A stretch of DNA of 64,000 nucleotides from Brachionus plicatilis (GCA_010279815.1 QEOQ01000389.1:174651-238650), one strand, 5' to 3'. Shown: positions 46,043 through 61,929, numbered from the stretch's first letter. Translations and numbers: made by a program. The notes: generated by a model not told the origin, from the letters alone.

Positions 46043-48181
46043 ATGTCTTCATCCGATAAGGAAAGCAATGCCAAAAATTTGACCAAAAAACAGCCCCTGT
46101 CTTTGGAAGAACTGATTGAAAAGCGAAAAAAAGAAGACCAAGAGTTGTCCAAGCCAAAATTTTTAACCAAGGCCGAACGAGAGGCACTAGCCATCGAAAG
46201 GCGCAATCAGCAAATTGAAGAGCAACGAAAGAATAATGAGAAAACCAAGTCTGTGGCAAAATTTGAAAGTCAAACAAATGCCAACGAAAAAGATGGATAC
46301 CGCTATCGGGAAAAAGATCGCGACAGAGACCGCGACAGAGATCGCGACAGAGATCGCGACAGAGACCGTGATAGAGATCGTGACAGAGATCGTGATAGAA
46401 AAGACAAAAGAGAAAGACCAGCTAAGACAAACGACATCGAAGATAAAGCAAGAGAAGAGGCTGCCATTAAAGAACGATATTTGGGAATTGTAAATAGGAG
46501 GAAAAAAGTCAGAAAGCTGAATGACAGAAAGTTTGTATTCGATTGGGATGGCTCTGAAGACACATCAATTGATTACAATGAACTGTACAAAAAGCCTCAT
46601 GAAGTGCAGTTTTTTGGTCGAGGACATGTGGCAGGAATTGACATCAAACAACAAAAAAAAGACCAGTCTAAATTTTATGGCGATTTGCTGGACAGACGGC
46701 GAACAAGCGATGAAAAGATTCAAGAAACATCTCGTTTACAAAAACTAGCAAACAAGGACGCAAAAACCAAATGGGACGAAAGACACTGGAGCGAAAAACC
46801 CCTGGAAGAAATGGCTGACAGAGACTGGAGAATTTTCAAGGAAGATTTCAGCATTGTTACCAAAGGCGGAAATATACCTCATGGTCTAAGAGGTTGGTCA
46901 GAGGCCAAGCTAAATCCAGAAGTGTTCAAAGTGATCCAAGGCATTGGCTACAAAGAGCCAACGCCCATTCAGCGGCAAGCAATTCCGATCGGACTGCAGA
47001 ATCGTGACATAATAGGTGTGGCCGAAACTGGCTCAGGAAAGACAGCTGCATTTTTGATTCCACTATTGGAATGGATCATGTCCCTGCCTAAAATAGAGAG
47101 ATTCGAAGATGCCGACCAAGGCCCCTATGCCATCATCCTGGCTCCAACTCGTGAGCTTGCCCAACAAATTGAAGAAGAAACTGTCAAATTTGGCAAACAA
47201 CTTGGAATTAAAACTGTCTCGGTCATTGGAGGTCTGTCTCGCGAGGAACAAGGCTTCAAGCTGCGTCTAGGCTGTGAAATTGTCATTGGTACTCCAGGCC
47301 GTCTGGTCGATGTTCTTGAGAACAGATATCTTGTTCTCAATCAATGCACTTATGTTGTAATGGACGAAGCTGACCGAATGATTAACATGGGCTTCGAACA
47401 GGATGTACAGAAAATTTTGGACTTTTTGCCAGTCACAAATTTGAAGCCTGACTCAGAAGAAGCAGAAAACGCAAATAGTTTGATGACAAATTTTGCTTCA
47501 AAAAAAAAGTACCGTCAAACTGTCATGTTTACGGCAACAATGCCAGCACCTTTGGAGCGGCTTGCTCGGTCCTATCTCAGGCGCCCAGCTACAGTTTACA
47601 TTGGAACTGTTGGAAAGCCAACAGAAAGAGTTCAGCAAATAGTCATAATGTGTAATGAAAATGAAAAACGTAATAAATTGGTTGAAGTGCTGGAACAAGG
47701 ATTTGAGCCGCCAATTATTATATTTGTGAACCAAAAAAAAGGTGCTGACATTTTGGCCAAATCACTGGACAAAATGGGCTACAGTGCTTGTACATTGCAT
47801 GGTGGAAAAGGCCAAGAGCAACGAGACTTTGCTTTGTCTTCATTGAAACTGGGAAATAAAGAAATACTGGTCGCTACTGATGTCGCAGGCCGTGGTATTG
47901 ATTTCAAAGATGTTAGCTTGGTGATCAACTATGACATGGCTAAATCAATCGAGGACTACACTCACAGAATTGGTCGAACAGGTCGTGCTGGAAAAAGTGG
48001 CATTGCCATTACATTACTGACCAAAGATGACTCGCAATTATTTTATGAGTTGAAGATGGCAATTTTAGAGAGTCCCATTAGCGAATGTCCATTTGAGCTT
48101 TTGAATCATCCGGACGCCCAGAATAAGCCTGGTACTATAGTTCAAAAAAGACGCAGAGATGAAACTGTTTATGTAAATTAG
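46043..48181 (+). CDS. DDX23: DEAD-box RNA helicase PRP28 / DDX23 (U5 snRNP 100 kDa)
   Basis: A single 712-codon exon. PRP28/DDX23 is a nuclear helicase that swaps U1 for U6 at the 5' splice site during spliceosome activation. The N-terminus ([30 protein letters not shown]) and an Arg/Asp repeat tract (about 91-129) are typical of the animal protein. Core motifs: Q motif [19 protein letters not shown] (327-334); Ia APTRELAQQ; Ib TPGRL; II DEAD (441-444); III TAT (497-499), normal for this subfamily; [23 protein letters not shown] (from 641). Human DDX23 is about 820 residues; the difference lies mostly in the N-terminal tract. The gene has no intron, unlike its neighbour KRI1. AATAAA at 48216-48221 is a good polyadenylation signal. 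Confidence 0.97.
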   Translation: MSSSDKESNAKNLTKKQPLSLEELIEKRKKEDQELSKPKFLTKAEREALAIERRNQQIEEQRKNNEKTKSVAKFESQTNANEKDGYRYREKDRDRDRDRDRDRDRDRDRDRDRDRDRDRKDKRERPAKTNDIEDKAREEAAIKERYLGIVNRRKKVRKLNDRKFVFDWDGSEDTSIDYNELYKKPHEVQFFGRGHVAGIDIKQQKKDQSKFYGDLLDRRRTSDEKIQETSRLQKLANKDAKTKWDERHWSEKPLEEMADRDWRIFKEDFSIVTKGGNIPHGLRGWSEAKLNPEVFKVIQGIGYKEPTPIQRQAIPIGLQNRDIIGVAETGSGKTAAFLIPLLEWIMSLPKIERFEDADQGPYAIILAPTRELAQQIEEETVKFGKQLGIKTVSVIGGLSREEQGFKLRLGCEIVIGTPGRLVDVLENRYLVLNQCTYVVMDEADRMINMGFEQDVQKILDFLPVTNLKPDSEEAENANSLMTNFASKKKYRQTVMFTATMPAPLERLARSYLRRPATVYIGTVGKPTERVQQIVIMCNENEKRNKLVEVLEQGFEPPIIIFVNQKKGADILAKSLDKMGYSACTLHGGKGQEQRDFALSSLKLGNKEILVATDVAGRGIDFKDVSLVINYDMAKSIEDYTHRIGRTGRAGKSGIAITLLTKDDSQLFYELKMAILESPISECPFELLNHPDAQNKPGTIVQKRRRDETVYVN

Positions 48182-49497
48182 AAAAATTGTTTTAAAAAAT
48201 CTAAATACAATGGTTAATAAATGCTTTATTCTTGAAATAAAAAATCTCTAAAAGTAAATATTTAAAAAAAAGATTCGAATTAAATCTATAAAATTAATTA
48301 ACTGGTGTGTTGAAACAAAATTTTCTTTTTCTTTTCAGCAATTAAATATCTTAAGAATTTTAAGAACGTATGAATTTTTAAAATTTCATGCTTTGTCTTC
48401 TAATCATATATAAAACCGTAGGTACATTTTTCCCATCATTTGTGACCAAGTATTTCAATGATTAAATCAATAATTAAACAGCCCAATAATTAAATCTTTG
48501 GTATTTTAATCATTTTACGAACAAAAACTGTATTCGATTTTTTTGGCAAAAATTTTTTACCAAATGTTTTTGAATATTTTTACCAAAGAGAAAAATCTTG
48601 GAGAGAAATGATGAACTAAGAATGATGAGTTGTTTAAATAATATGAATATTTAAAAAAAGATAAAATCTGATTTGGAACTTGAAAAAAATTAATTGTATT
48701 AAATTCTTACTTTTAACTTATTGATGTATGTTATTTGGTTAACTTTACTTATTTTTTACCAAACGATTTTAGAACTTTTGGTTTAAACTTAGATAAAGAT
48801 CAATTTTTCATTAGCTCGCCTATTTAAATTTTGATTTAATAGAATAAAATCTTAATGTATTTAATAAAATTATATTTTTGAAACTAATATTTTTATACTC
48901 ATTTAATTTTTTGATTTTTTTACTAAAATAAATTCATATAAAAATTATTTTTTTCTTTTTTATGATATATTTCAGGAATGACTCTTAAAAAATTATTTAC
49001 TCATATTCTTTAAATTCCCCTCATAAAATATCAAGTGGTAAATTAAATTATAAAAATATACAAGAACAAAATAAAAAAAGTTTAATAAAAAAATTACTAA
49101 GAAAAGTTGAATTATTTAGTTCATTTTTGTACATTCTTTTGAAAGTTTAGTTTTATTTTTAATTTCAGCATTTAACTGTTGTGGAATTGATCAGTATTGG
49201 CTTAAATATTTGCATTTCTTTTCATCTCTAAACTTTATCATCTTCTTCTTCCGATTCTAAAATTTTATTTTAAGCTAGTTTTTCAACACAATCAGGTGTT
49301 TTTTAACAAAAACGCGATCTTATTTCCTTTTTAGAAATAGGATCTTTTTTAACTTTTTTTCAAATGCTATCGAATTTTATATTTCAACAAGCTGAAAATG
49401 AAATTTTGAAAGCTAAATATTTTTTTAAAGAATGCTTATTTAATCAATATTTAAGTTATAATTGAAGAATGATATTTTATTGATTGGGTATGGCTGC
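48182..49497. other. 3' flank of the helicase gene, AT-rich
   Basis: Contains the short 3' UTR with AATAAA at 48216. Nothing further is recognisable before the MULE-like element at 49498. Confidence 0.5.
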
Positions 49498-50245
49498 GTA
49501 AAGATAAAATATCTTTGCGCAGAATTGTCTTACTACAGATAATTATCTTAAAAAAAATTAATCTAGAGGAAGATAAAATATCTTAGAAGGGATTAAATGA
49601 CTAGAAAAAGATAATTAAGTGCAAAATTTTATTTTTAAACTTATTAAAAAACAAATGAAAAAAGTGATATAGATTAAATAGTGATTAAGATTTAGAGCCA
49701 GATTTACATGTTCTGCAAAGCCACGATTTTTTCAAAGGAATATATCCTTTAATACAAGACCAGGAAACAAGAGGATATATTCCTTTGAATATATCCTCTG
49801 GTTTTCTCCAGTGTAAACATTTGTACTCAACATATTCATATTGCGAAGGTTCGTCTTTGACAAATCTACTTGCAGCTTTGGAAAATATTTCGAATTTATT
49901 ATCACAATAGATCTTGAATTCATCATCGAATTCAGCAAAAGATGAGAATTTTTCATTCAATGCAATTTTGGTGGACATGGTAGTTTTTAGAGCAATTAGA
50001 AAGAATTTTTTATCTTTTTATAAGAGGAATTATTAAGATTCAATAATTGACTGTTTTCTAATTAATTTGTCAATTAGAAGATCATTAATGATTTTATTAA
50101 TAACAAAATTCAAGGTAATCAATTAATTATCTTTTTGTAGTGCTTTCTTGTGAAAGATATTTTATCTTCAAAAAATTTACCATACTTGGGTTAGAGATAA
50201 TTATCTGTAGTAAGACAATTCTGCGTAAAGATATTTTATCTTTAC
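49498..50245 (-). mobile_element. Internally deleted MULE-like element
   Basis: Terminal inverted repeats of about 55 bp lie at 49498-49553 and 50191-50245 (GTAAAGATAAAATATCTTTG left; the right reads its complement). The shared inner words are CAGAATTGTCTTACTACAGA and AATTATCT. The only ORF (49685-49978) is the N-terminal DNA-binding part of a transposase. A secondary palindrome at 49732-49788 (AAAGGAATATATCC / GGATATATTCCTTT) splits the zinc motif. No clear target duplication was found. Confidence 0.6.
49685..49978 (-). pseudogene. FAR1/FLYWCH-like N-terminal domain of a MULE-type transposase
   Basis: 97 codons: MSTKIALNEKFSSFAEFDDE, FKIYCDNKFEIFSKAASRFV, then a Cys-containing region (YKCLHWRK, VSWSCIKG, WLCRTCKSG). 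An F..F..Y....F..S start followed by spaced Cys residues and a terminal CRTC is the pattern of the zinc-finger DNA-binding N-terminus of FAR1/MULE transposases. The DDE core and SWIM end are absent. A duplicated, inverted stretch in the middle (KGIYP.. / KGYIP..) disturbs the zinc motif. Family call is by pattern only. Confidence 0.45.
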
Positions 50246-50669
50246 TATAATAAATATAATTTTTTTTTACTCTAAATTATTTTTTGTGAAAAAAATAATC
50301 ATCTTAAAATGTTTTTAAGCTTTTTAAAATTTATGTAAGTTACTGACCACAAACTCGAAATATTTTGGTATTTATTTTGAGTTCAAGTTGATCAAAAATT
50401 TAAGTAAATAAAAAATAACCATTATTCAGACTAGAATTGATCAATGTTTAGAAAAATTGATGATTTTCTTAAAATCAAATTAATTTTTTTTACCAAATTT
50501 AAAAATATAAAAATTGATCAAAAAATCAGCATAAATAAACTTTACTTTTGTATTTACTTTTTTTATATTGTAATACTAGAATTTTTTTTTGCATATAAAT
50601 TTTCATTAAATGAACAAGTATAAGCACATGCTAAGAAAATTTTAATTAATTAAAAAAAGTCTAGAAAAT

Positions 50670-54680
<4,011 letters not shown>

Positions 54681-55436
54681 ATTTATGTAAAATCAAAGAT
54701 TTTTTTTATTGAGCAAAGACATAAAGGATTCATCCTCTTCATATTTTAGAAAGAGTTTATATATATTTTTTCTATTAATATAAATTATTACAAAATTTTT
54801 AAAATGAAATTAACTTTGTCTGTTTTTTAACAAAAGTTTAATTAAAAAATTTTATTAATTCCAGTTAAATTTAATAAAAAAAAATAACAAAAATTTTTCA
54901 CACTTAAATACTTTGAAATAATGACTTTTACTTCAAAGAATAATATAAATATTATGTTCTCTCTTATGACATGTCATTAGAGAGAACATTTTCTTAACCA
55001 TATACACTGTCTATATATTGTTAAAACAAATTTGCATTAAAATTTAATTATGAGTCTTAGCTTAACCAGAGGTGTGCTCAGTTTTTAAAAGTAAGTAGAC
55101 GCTCTAAAAAATAAAAACGATGATTAGCAAGAATAAAATTATTTTACTTTTTAATTGTAAACAAGAAAAGCAAACAAGGCTGCTTATCACAACAGCTTCT
55201 TACAGAAGTTCCTTCGAAAACTTCGCAACGATTCCAACAGCCAAAACGCGAGAGCTAGTCTCTATCTTGTTTAATCATATAACTAGTTTATAATTTAATA
55301 TTTATATTTTTGTAGCAATTTACGATATGTCTGACAATTCTTACTTTATATTTTAATAACAATTATTGTACAATTAGATTTAATTCTCAAATCAATAATT
55401 TTTAATCAATAAAACGTTTGAAACTCAAATACACGT
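54681..55436. other. 3' flank of KRI1
   Basis: AT-rich, with a palindromic AGAGAACAT...ATGTCATTAGAGAGAACAT area near 54955-54990 and a GC-richer patch at 55180-55265. No gene is supported. Confidence 0.4.
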
Positions 55437-55859
55437 TAATTGTAAATTTTCAGGATTTTGAGATAATTTTGGCAAAATTTGGTACAATTCAAAATGGCCA
55501 ATTCAAAATTCAAAATTTTTTGAAAAAATGTCTTTTTTTCCTAAAATCGAAAATTTAGGACAGTTTTTTTTTTTCATAAATTGGTCAAAAAAATAGTTAT
55601 TTTTAAATTGTTATAAAAAAAAGCTTTCTTAAATTTTCAATTTTTGGAAAAAAAAGATATTTTTTCAAAAAATTTTGAATTGTACCAAATTTTACCAAAA
55701 TTATCTCAAATTCCTCAAAATTTACGCAATTTTTTGTAGAATACTTCTTTTTCACTTTTCGGATTTTACGTTAATTTACGTAAAATGTGGTAAAGTTTGG
55801 TTAATTTACGTTATTTTACGTCATTTTTCGTAAAATACTGTTATCAAATCACCACTGTA
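55437..55859. mobile_element. Tc1/mariner-type MITE, family member A
   Basis: The right end is clear: AAAATACTGTTATCAAATCACCACTG followed by TA (55858-55859). It is the mirror of the left end of the copy at 60121-60402. Internal arms 55437-55548 and 55642-55735 are imperfect inverted repeats. The left terminus is not visible, so the copy is truncated or diverged there. Confidence 0.55.
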
Positions 55860-56055
55860 CTTTTATGGCTTTAATTTCAGTCTTCATAGAAATAAAATTT
55901 TCGACTAATGACTCGATCCATTGATCATGTCTTTTAGTAACCTCTGATGCGTAACCAGGGATTGTTGTCCAATTTTCCAAATCTGGCAAAGATTTAATTG
56001 CTGCCGAGTCACCAGCAGAATGGCCACTACTCATTTTTTTAAGATTTTGTTTCAA
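55849..56055 (-). pseudogene. Small unknown ORF whose stop codon lies in a MITE
   Basis: 68 codons; the likely start is the inner MSSGHSAGDSAAIKSLPD, followed by LENWTTIPGYASEVTKRHDQ and WIESLVENFISMKTEIKAIK. It looks like real protein: balanced composition and GC-richer than its flanks. I do not recognise it. The last three codons and stop (GTA CAG TGG TGA) consist of the TA plus CAGTGGTGA terminus of the adjacent MITE. The native reading frame therefore ended beyond the insertion or has been truncated by it. It could be a gene using the new stop, or a broken one. Confidence 0.4.
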
Positions 56056-56298
56056 AAAATTTTAATTTTTCTTACAAATTTTAATTTCAATATTAAAAAC
56101 CTGGCTCATTAATTTAATAAATCAACTTGGTGCTTACATTTGAACTAAAAAATAATTAATGCTTAATGAGCAAAGAATTTTAAAAATTTAGAATGATTGA
56201 AAATTGAATAAAAATTTTAAAACAATTTTATTAAAAATATTTAATGAAGCTTATTTACACCAAAAAAATTAATAAATTTCATTTGTTTCACATTACTT

Positions 56299-57555
56299 CT
56301 AGATTAGATACGTATTTTTTGTTTCGAGCTCACACGATTGCTTTTTAAATTGTCCTCTGTCATGAAAACACATTTTAAATATGGCCAATTTCTTGAAGCC
56401 ATTTCTGAATCGTTTGGACAAACAATTGTAAAGTATCGGATTTATAAAGCTGTTCGTGTAGAAAAATATCCGAAAAGTAATGCTTATGTACCAGTAGTTT
56501 CTCAGATTTATCAATTTTGGAAAGTAAGGCTTGTGACCAATAAACATCAGAGTCAAGTTCCAAAGTTTTAGTGGAAACAAACACACATAAAACACAATTA
56601 TAACACACATAAGCATGTAAATCAGCTGCTTTCTCGGTTTTATGTATCGTTCAAGTGTGTTATTCAAATTTAGACACTTGTCCAGATTATAAGCTTTGCT
56701 TGCCACACTGGAATCAGAGGATCTAAAGGGAGAATTTTTTACTAGTAAAAAGCTCACTTTGGCATCGCTTTCCTCGCTGTTGTTGCGCTTTTTTTTGGAC
56801 ACCAAACAATTGTCGTTCGAAGGCGAAAAGCTGATTTTGTAGTCCGAGAGACAATATTTGTTGGTCGATGACTGAAGCAGAAGAGTGGATTTTTTGAGCG
56901 ATTGTGAAATTTTGTAGTACATCCCCAAAAGCACAATGCCAATTACCACATATATTATAAATGTCACTGTAATGAAGTAATAAAAAGAGATCAAATTTGG
57001 AGATCGAGTGTTGCATTTGTATTCATCAGTATTCTTGTCAAAAAAGTGGTACTTTTTGTACTCGGTCAAAAATATGAATGGCAAATTGATTGCGATACAG
57101 ACTAACCATATCATGGATAGAAGTTTGAGAGTACGAGATGGTGTCATCATTGATCTTACGTTCAAAGGCCGGCATATAACATAATAGCGTTCTATAGTTA
57201 TCAAAAATATGGAGAATATTGACGCGTTTCCCATGCAGTTTTCTATAAATGCCATCAGGTGACACATCACTCGGCCCAAATACCATCTCTCTTTGGCGAA
57301 TAGATCGTGAAAAGCACTTGGCACACAAGTGAACAACACCATTAGATCGGCAACCGAAAGATTTGCCAACAAATAGTTGGTGAAATTTCTTAATTCTTTT
57401 TCTTTCATTAGAACAAAAATAACCAGAGAGTTTCCTGATACTCCTAGAATAAATATTAGAGTGTAAAAAAAAGAACCGTATATAATGATGTCCAATGGCA
57501 TGTCCGTGTTTATTATTGGGACAGTGTGGTTCGGACTACTTGTTAAGTTTAACAT
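56299..57555 (-). CDS. Class A GPCR, neuropeptide-receptor type
   Basis: 418 residues in one exon. Seven hydrophobic segments with class A landmarks: GNSLVI in TM1, LANLSVAD in TM2 (Asp70), an extracellular Cys98-Cys181 pair, ERY (122-124) in place of DRY at the end of TM3, CLFP in TM6 (325-328), and NSFINPILY (369-376) in TM7. N-terminal glycosylation sites are at NLT (3) and NHT (9). Intracellular loop 3 is long (about 220-308), Ser/Lys-rich and may carry phosphorylation sites. The layout, with W91 in extracellular loop 1 and the TM2/TM3 sequence, resembles peptide receptors of the TRH/ghrelin/neuromedin group; the ligand cannot be read from sequence. It presumably signals at the plasma membrane through G proteins. 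Confidence 0.9.
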   Translation of the reverse strand: MLNLTSSPNHTVPIINTDMPLDIIIYGSFFYTLIFILGVSGNSLVIFVLMKEKELRNFTNYLLANLSVADLMVLFTCVPSAFHDLFAKERWYLGRVMCHLMAFIENCMGNASIFSIFLITIERYYVICRPLNVRSMMTPSRTLKLLSMIWLVCIAINLPFIFLTEYKKYHFFDKNTDEYKCNTRSPNLISFYYFITVTFIIYVVIGIVLLGMYYKISQSLKKSTLLLQSSTNKYCLSDYKISFSPSNDNCLVSKKKRNNSEESDAKVSFLLVKNSPFRSSDSSVASKAYNLDKCLNLNNTLERYIKPRKQLIYMLMCVIIVFYVCLFPLKLWNLTLMFIGHKPYFPKLINLRNYWYISITFRIFFYTNSFINPILYNCLSKRFRNGFKKLAIFKMCFHDRGQFKKQSCELETKNTYLI

Positions 57556-59177
57556 TTTTTTTTGGTTTGCTTAGCTCATTTCATTAAATAAACTATCTTT
57601 ACAATCTATTAACAAAAATTAAATCGTTTAATATTTTACAGATTAATTTTATTTATGTTGAAAGCTGAAAGCGTGGCTGATGTGGAATGTTCAACCAAAT
57701 GAAATTCATCAGAAAATAAAATTTTTTAATTTTTTTAAATTAAATTTGAAAGAATATCGATTAAAAATGTTACGATTACGAATGCGAAAAATCCCATCGG
57801 ATAGATTAGACAGAAATTTATAAATTTTTTGAACAAAAAAAATTTTGAAGATCAAAAATCTTTTAAAAAGTCAACATGAATAATTTTATTAATTAAAGCA
57901 AAATTAAGTCATTGATTTTTTGATTAGCAGCTGAATTCTGTATCCTTCCTAAGGATTTTTTCCTGACATAACTTATTCATTTTTGTTGTAAGATGATACA
58001 ATAAATCCAGAGATAAAATGTTTTAAATTGCTTTTTTAACAATACTCATCATTTAAATTTGTTTGAAAATTCCCTTTTTTAAAGCCATTGAAATAAAATT
58101 AAGAATTAACCTAAATAAACAATTTTGAAATCAACGACTATCAATCAGTAAAACAACTTGAAATAATGACTTTTTTTTCCAAAATCGATTCTAGTCCTTT
58201 TTTAAAATTAGAAATATTAAAAATTTAAATTTTCTGAAATCCTTTTGAGATTATTAAAAAAAAGTTATTACAAGTCGGATACTCCTTGGATAATAAACAA
58301 TTTTTGAAAATACACTATAACTTTCATTTCAATTGAAAAGGAATAAATAAATTCAAGTTTTTCAAATATTTTTTTGTTTAAGATTCTACATTTTTATCAA
58401 ACCTTCAAAATTTTCAATGCTTTCTTGAAGCTTTAAGTTCTCTTCAAAAAATTGTTTAGTTAGGAAAAGTTTTAGTTTTAGTAAAAGATATAAAATACTC
58501 GACTAATTCTAAATTAAAAAAAAATTTGAGTTATTTGATAAAAAAATCTAAAATTGTAATATTTGAATCTTTATTTTTATTAATTTATTTTAATAAATTT
58601 TAGAGAGAAACAAAGCTGCTTTTGATAGATCAGAGTCTTTTTTTCCATTCAAACGATTAAATAAAAATTTAATTCCTTTGGATATAAATCTTAAAATAAA
58701 ACAAAATATTAATTAAAATTATTAATGTAAATAATTAAGACGGATTAGCAAATTTGGAAATCCTATTAGTTAAATAAATCCCAGCGATAAATTTTAATTT
58801 TTAAATTTTTTTATTTTCTTTATTTTATTGCTTTCTTTATTTAAATTACTGTTAAAGCATTTTCCCATGATGGAAATAATATCTAATTTAATACAAAATA
58901 ATATAATATTTATTTTATAATTTCAGCCTCATGGGTATAATATGGACGAATAAAAATTTTTAAATAGTAAAAAAAAAAGGACTCAAGTAATAAAATTAAA
59001 AAATCAATATAAAATTAGAAAAACCATCAAATTTATGTCTAACAATTCTCAAAAAATGAAAAAAATGAGAAATAACATTAATTCAGGGGTTTAAATCTCT
59101 ATTTTAATTAATCTCTTTTTATTTTTTAAATTTTATTTCAACTTATATGACTTAACTTATTTTTTTAAATTTTTTTA

Positions 59178-59220
59178 TTCTGAAGGAGCTGTAGCTGAGT
59201 ACCGAAATAAAATAAAAAAT
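59178..59220 (+). repeat. LINE 3' end: hairpin plus A-rich tail
   Basis: TTCTGAAGGAGCTGTAGCTGAGTACCG followed by AAATAAAATAAAAAA; it shares CTGAAGGAGC...AGCTSRGTACCG with the minus-strand tail at 41261-41325. Confidence 0.45.
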
Positions 59221-59276
59221 TTAATTTCTTATGTGACTGTCACTGTCACAATTGAATTTATCGCTTTTATTCCGAT

Positions 59277-59450
59277 TAAAGATTTATCTCAAAATAATTC
59301 TCTGTTTGAAACTTTATTTATAATAAATTTATTAGACAATTCGTAATTTTTTTAATTTTTTTACTTTTTTTGATTAAAGATTTATCTCAAAATAATTCTA
59401 TGTTTGAAACTTTATTTAAAATAATTTTATTAGACAATTCGTAATTTTTT
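59277..59450 (+). repeat. Direct duplication of about 85-100 bp
   Basis: GATTAAAGATTTATCTCAAA...ATTAGACAATTCGTAATTTTTTTAA occurs at about 59275-59360 and again at about 59371-59455, with few differences. Confidence 0.6.
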
Positions 59451-60120
59451 TAATTAAAAAAAAAAATCTGATAGCATTTTCAGTAATTTTCAATCAAAAA
59501 TTTTGAAAAATTGATTTCAACATGATTTCAAAACCATGATCAAAAAATAATATTTTAAGATGTTGAAATAAATTATATTAGAATTATATTAGAAATGATA
59601 AGGTTGCTTTTAGAAAAAAGAGTTAGTTATTCGTTAAATCTTGATTCAAATACTCCCTTCAATTCATTTAATAGAATGACCACCAATGGCAGATAATTAT
59701 TGAGCCATTTTATTTTTTAAATTTGATTGAAATGCTTGTGGTTTTAGACCGCATTTTTTACTCGAAAGATATTTTTTCAAGTTGGGTCTTGAGATACCAC
59801 GTTCTTTAAATTATTCAATCAGTATTTAAAAGAAAAATTTGAGTCGAATATGACATATAGAAACTTATTAAACGATAAAAGGCGAACTGTTTTCTTTCTG
59901 TTAAAAAATTCAAGAACTTTCTAAATGAGAAAAGATAAACTGTCGGCTGTTCTTCTATGTTTTCTGTATCATCTTTGAGTTTCTTTGAAGAAATAATAAT
60001 TTCCTGGAAAGCAGTATTTTTTTTACTCAATAAAAAAATCATATAGGCGATAAAAGTTTAAAAAAAGCGCATTGTAATAATATAACTTAGTTTCATTTAA
60101 ATTTTTTTATTTTTTTAAAT

Positions 60121-60402
60121 TACAGTGGTGATTTGATAACAGTATTTTACGAAAAATTACGTAAGTTTTCAAGATTTTGAGATAATTTTGGTAGAATTAG
60201 GTAAATTTCAAAACGGCCAATTCAAAATACAGAATTTTTGAAAAGATATCTTTTTTTTTTCGAAAAATCGAAAATTTAAGAAATTTTCTTTTATAACAAT
60301 TTTAAAATAACTATTTTTTTTACCAATTTATCAAAAAAAAAACTTTCTTAAATTTTATACAACTTAAATTTTATACTAAAATACTGTTATCAAATCACTA
60401 CT
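60121..60402. mobile_element. Tc1/mariner-type MITE, family member B
   Basis: TA followed by CAGTGGTGATTTGATAACAG at 60121, and CTGTTATCAAATCACTACT at the right end near 60402, give terminal inverted repeats of about 27 bp. The inner sequence (GATTTTGAGATAATTTTGG, GGCCAATTCAAAA) matches the copy at 55437-55859. No coding capacity. Confidence 0.65.
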
Positions 60403-61028
60403 CTTTATTCTTCTTCGAGATAAATTCTTTTTTTTAATAAAAAAAAAAACAAACTTAACTTAACTTAAAAGAAAAATTAAAGCAACAATAAAACATTAAG
60501 TATTTAATTCGAACCACTTTTTGAAATCCAATGCTGGATATCTTTTTATTAGCCTGTCTTCAACTCTTTGATTTCTTTAGCCAGTTAATGCTCAGTAATT
60601 TTTAATAAATATGAAGATTTTTGGTAAGATAGAGATTTTTTTCTATTTTATTTATGAATTCTAGACAAATGATTGATTCAAAAATTATTCGATTTTATAA
60701 GAAATTTTGAAGTAAATAGGTCTGATATTCCTTTATAGGTATGGGTTTAAGAAATTTCAATTTAAATCCTATTCTGACCGAAGTAGAATTCTTTTCTGAG
60801 CAGCAGCTGGTATTTTTTGCATAATAAGTCGGTTTAAACCGAATTTTCTACTTAATGAATATTTTTTCAAAGCCTAAATGAAGAATTTTTCGAGAAATTT
60901 ATCGATCATTAATTATTTTAAATTAAAATCAGTTCTTTTACTTTTTTTATTAAAAGAGATAATTTTGAATGAGTTGAATGAGTTCTTGAAAATGTTTAAT
61001 CAAATTTTCTCAAGGCTCTTTAATATCT
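60403..61028. other. AT-rich stretch, no gene seen
   Basis: Nothing recognisable between the MITE and the MULE-like element. Confidence 0.5.
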
Positions 61029-61327
61029 AGGCCATAAATTTAGAATAAAATACCCCAAATTTAAAATTTTTTACCCCAATTTTTTAATAAAATACCCCTT
61101 TTAATTAAGTAAACCATAAAAAATTAAGATTTACACCTAATTAAATAAGATGTTACTTTTTCTTTTATTTTGACACTAAATCAATTAAAACTACACCTAA
61201 TTAATTAAAACGAACTCTAGTTTATTAAAATGAAACCTAAATTTTTTGACACTTTTTTAATAAATATTTAAAAAATATTCCTATATAAGAAATTCAGCTT
61301 GCTAAAATGTGTATTGATTATTATTAA

Positions 61328-61498
61328 ATGTCTAGTTCTGCGAGTATTTTAGAAAATAATTTCAACGACACCGTAAATGACGCTGAAGAATTTCCGAAAA
61401 TAAAAAGAAGCGTATCTAAAGCGTACGATTTCCTTGAAGATTGTGAATCTTTAATGGAATTTAAAAAATTGGTCAAAAATTTACATTTTGACATATGA
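61328..61498 (+). pseudogene. N-terminal fragment of a MULE-type protein
   Basis: ATG at 61328 opens 56 codons: MSSSASILENNFNDTVNDAE, EFPKIKRSVSKAYDFLEDCE, SLMEFKKLVKNLHFDI, then TGA. The acidic start and the region leading into a domain resemble transposase N-termini. The frame differs from the SWIM ORF that overlaps its last bases, so the junction marks the internal deletion (or an intron ending at a TTCCATTTTTAG acceptor near 61514). Confidence 0.4.
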
Positions 61499-61929
61499 TT
61501 ACTTCCATTTTTAGTATTCGTAAAATTAAATACAATGAAAATAGTTGGACTTTGAGTAGTTGCAATTGTTGGTATTGGTTAAAAAATTACAAATGTTATC
61601 ATCTTACAACTATTGCAGCAAGAAAAAAAAAATGCAATTTCGACTCAGTTGCTTTGGATATACCTATACAAGCCAATAGAAAGAAAGGAAGGCCAAAAGA
61701 CACAGCTGGACCACTTGAACATCAACCGAAAGAAACACAAGCAACAAATTCGGCACCTAAAGGGATTGATACAGATGATGAAGATTCGAGTTCGACAAAA
61801 GAAAATCCATCAAAAAGACCTCGAATTGATTCAATCAAACAAGTCGAAGAAAAGTTTTGTGATAAATGTGGCGCTAAAATGACTAAAAGAAGATATTGGG
61901 CTTGCTCAAATAAATGTGGAAAAAAGTAA
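61495..61929 (+). pseudogene. SWIM-domain C-terminus of a MULE-type transposase
   Basis: 144 codons. The SWIM motif is CNCWYWLKNYKCYH (CxC...CxH). A basic KKGRPKD AT-hook-like stretch, an acidic/Ser linker and a terminal zinc ribbon (FCDKCGAKM...WACSNKCG) follow. Same domain order as the antisense ORF at 26533-27012. The true start is unclear: the first ATG at 61495 lies at the deletion joint, and homology-like sequence begins near NSWTLSSCNC. An intact frame leaves room for a domesticated DNA-binding protein. Confidence 0.55.

Larger units (their letters stand above)
57556..60120. other. AT-rich region upstream of the GPCR gene
   Basis: No gene supported. A roughly 85-bp direct tandem repeat lies at about 59277-59450 (GATTAAAGATTTATCTCAAA words repeated). 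A LINE-tail hairpin is at 59178-59220. The short frame at 59815-60042 has no domain. Confidence 0.45.
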
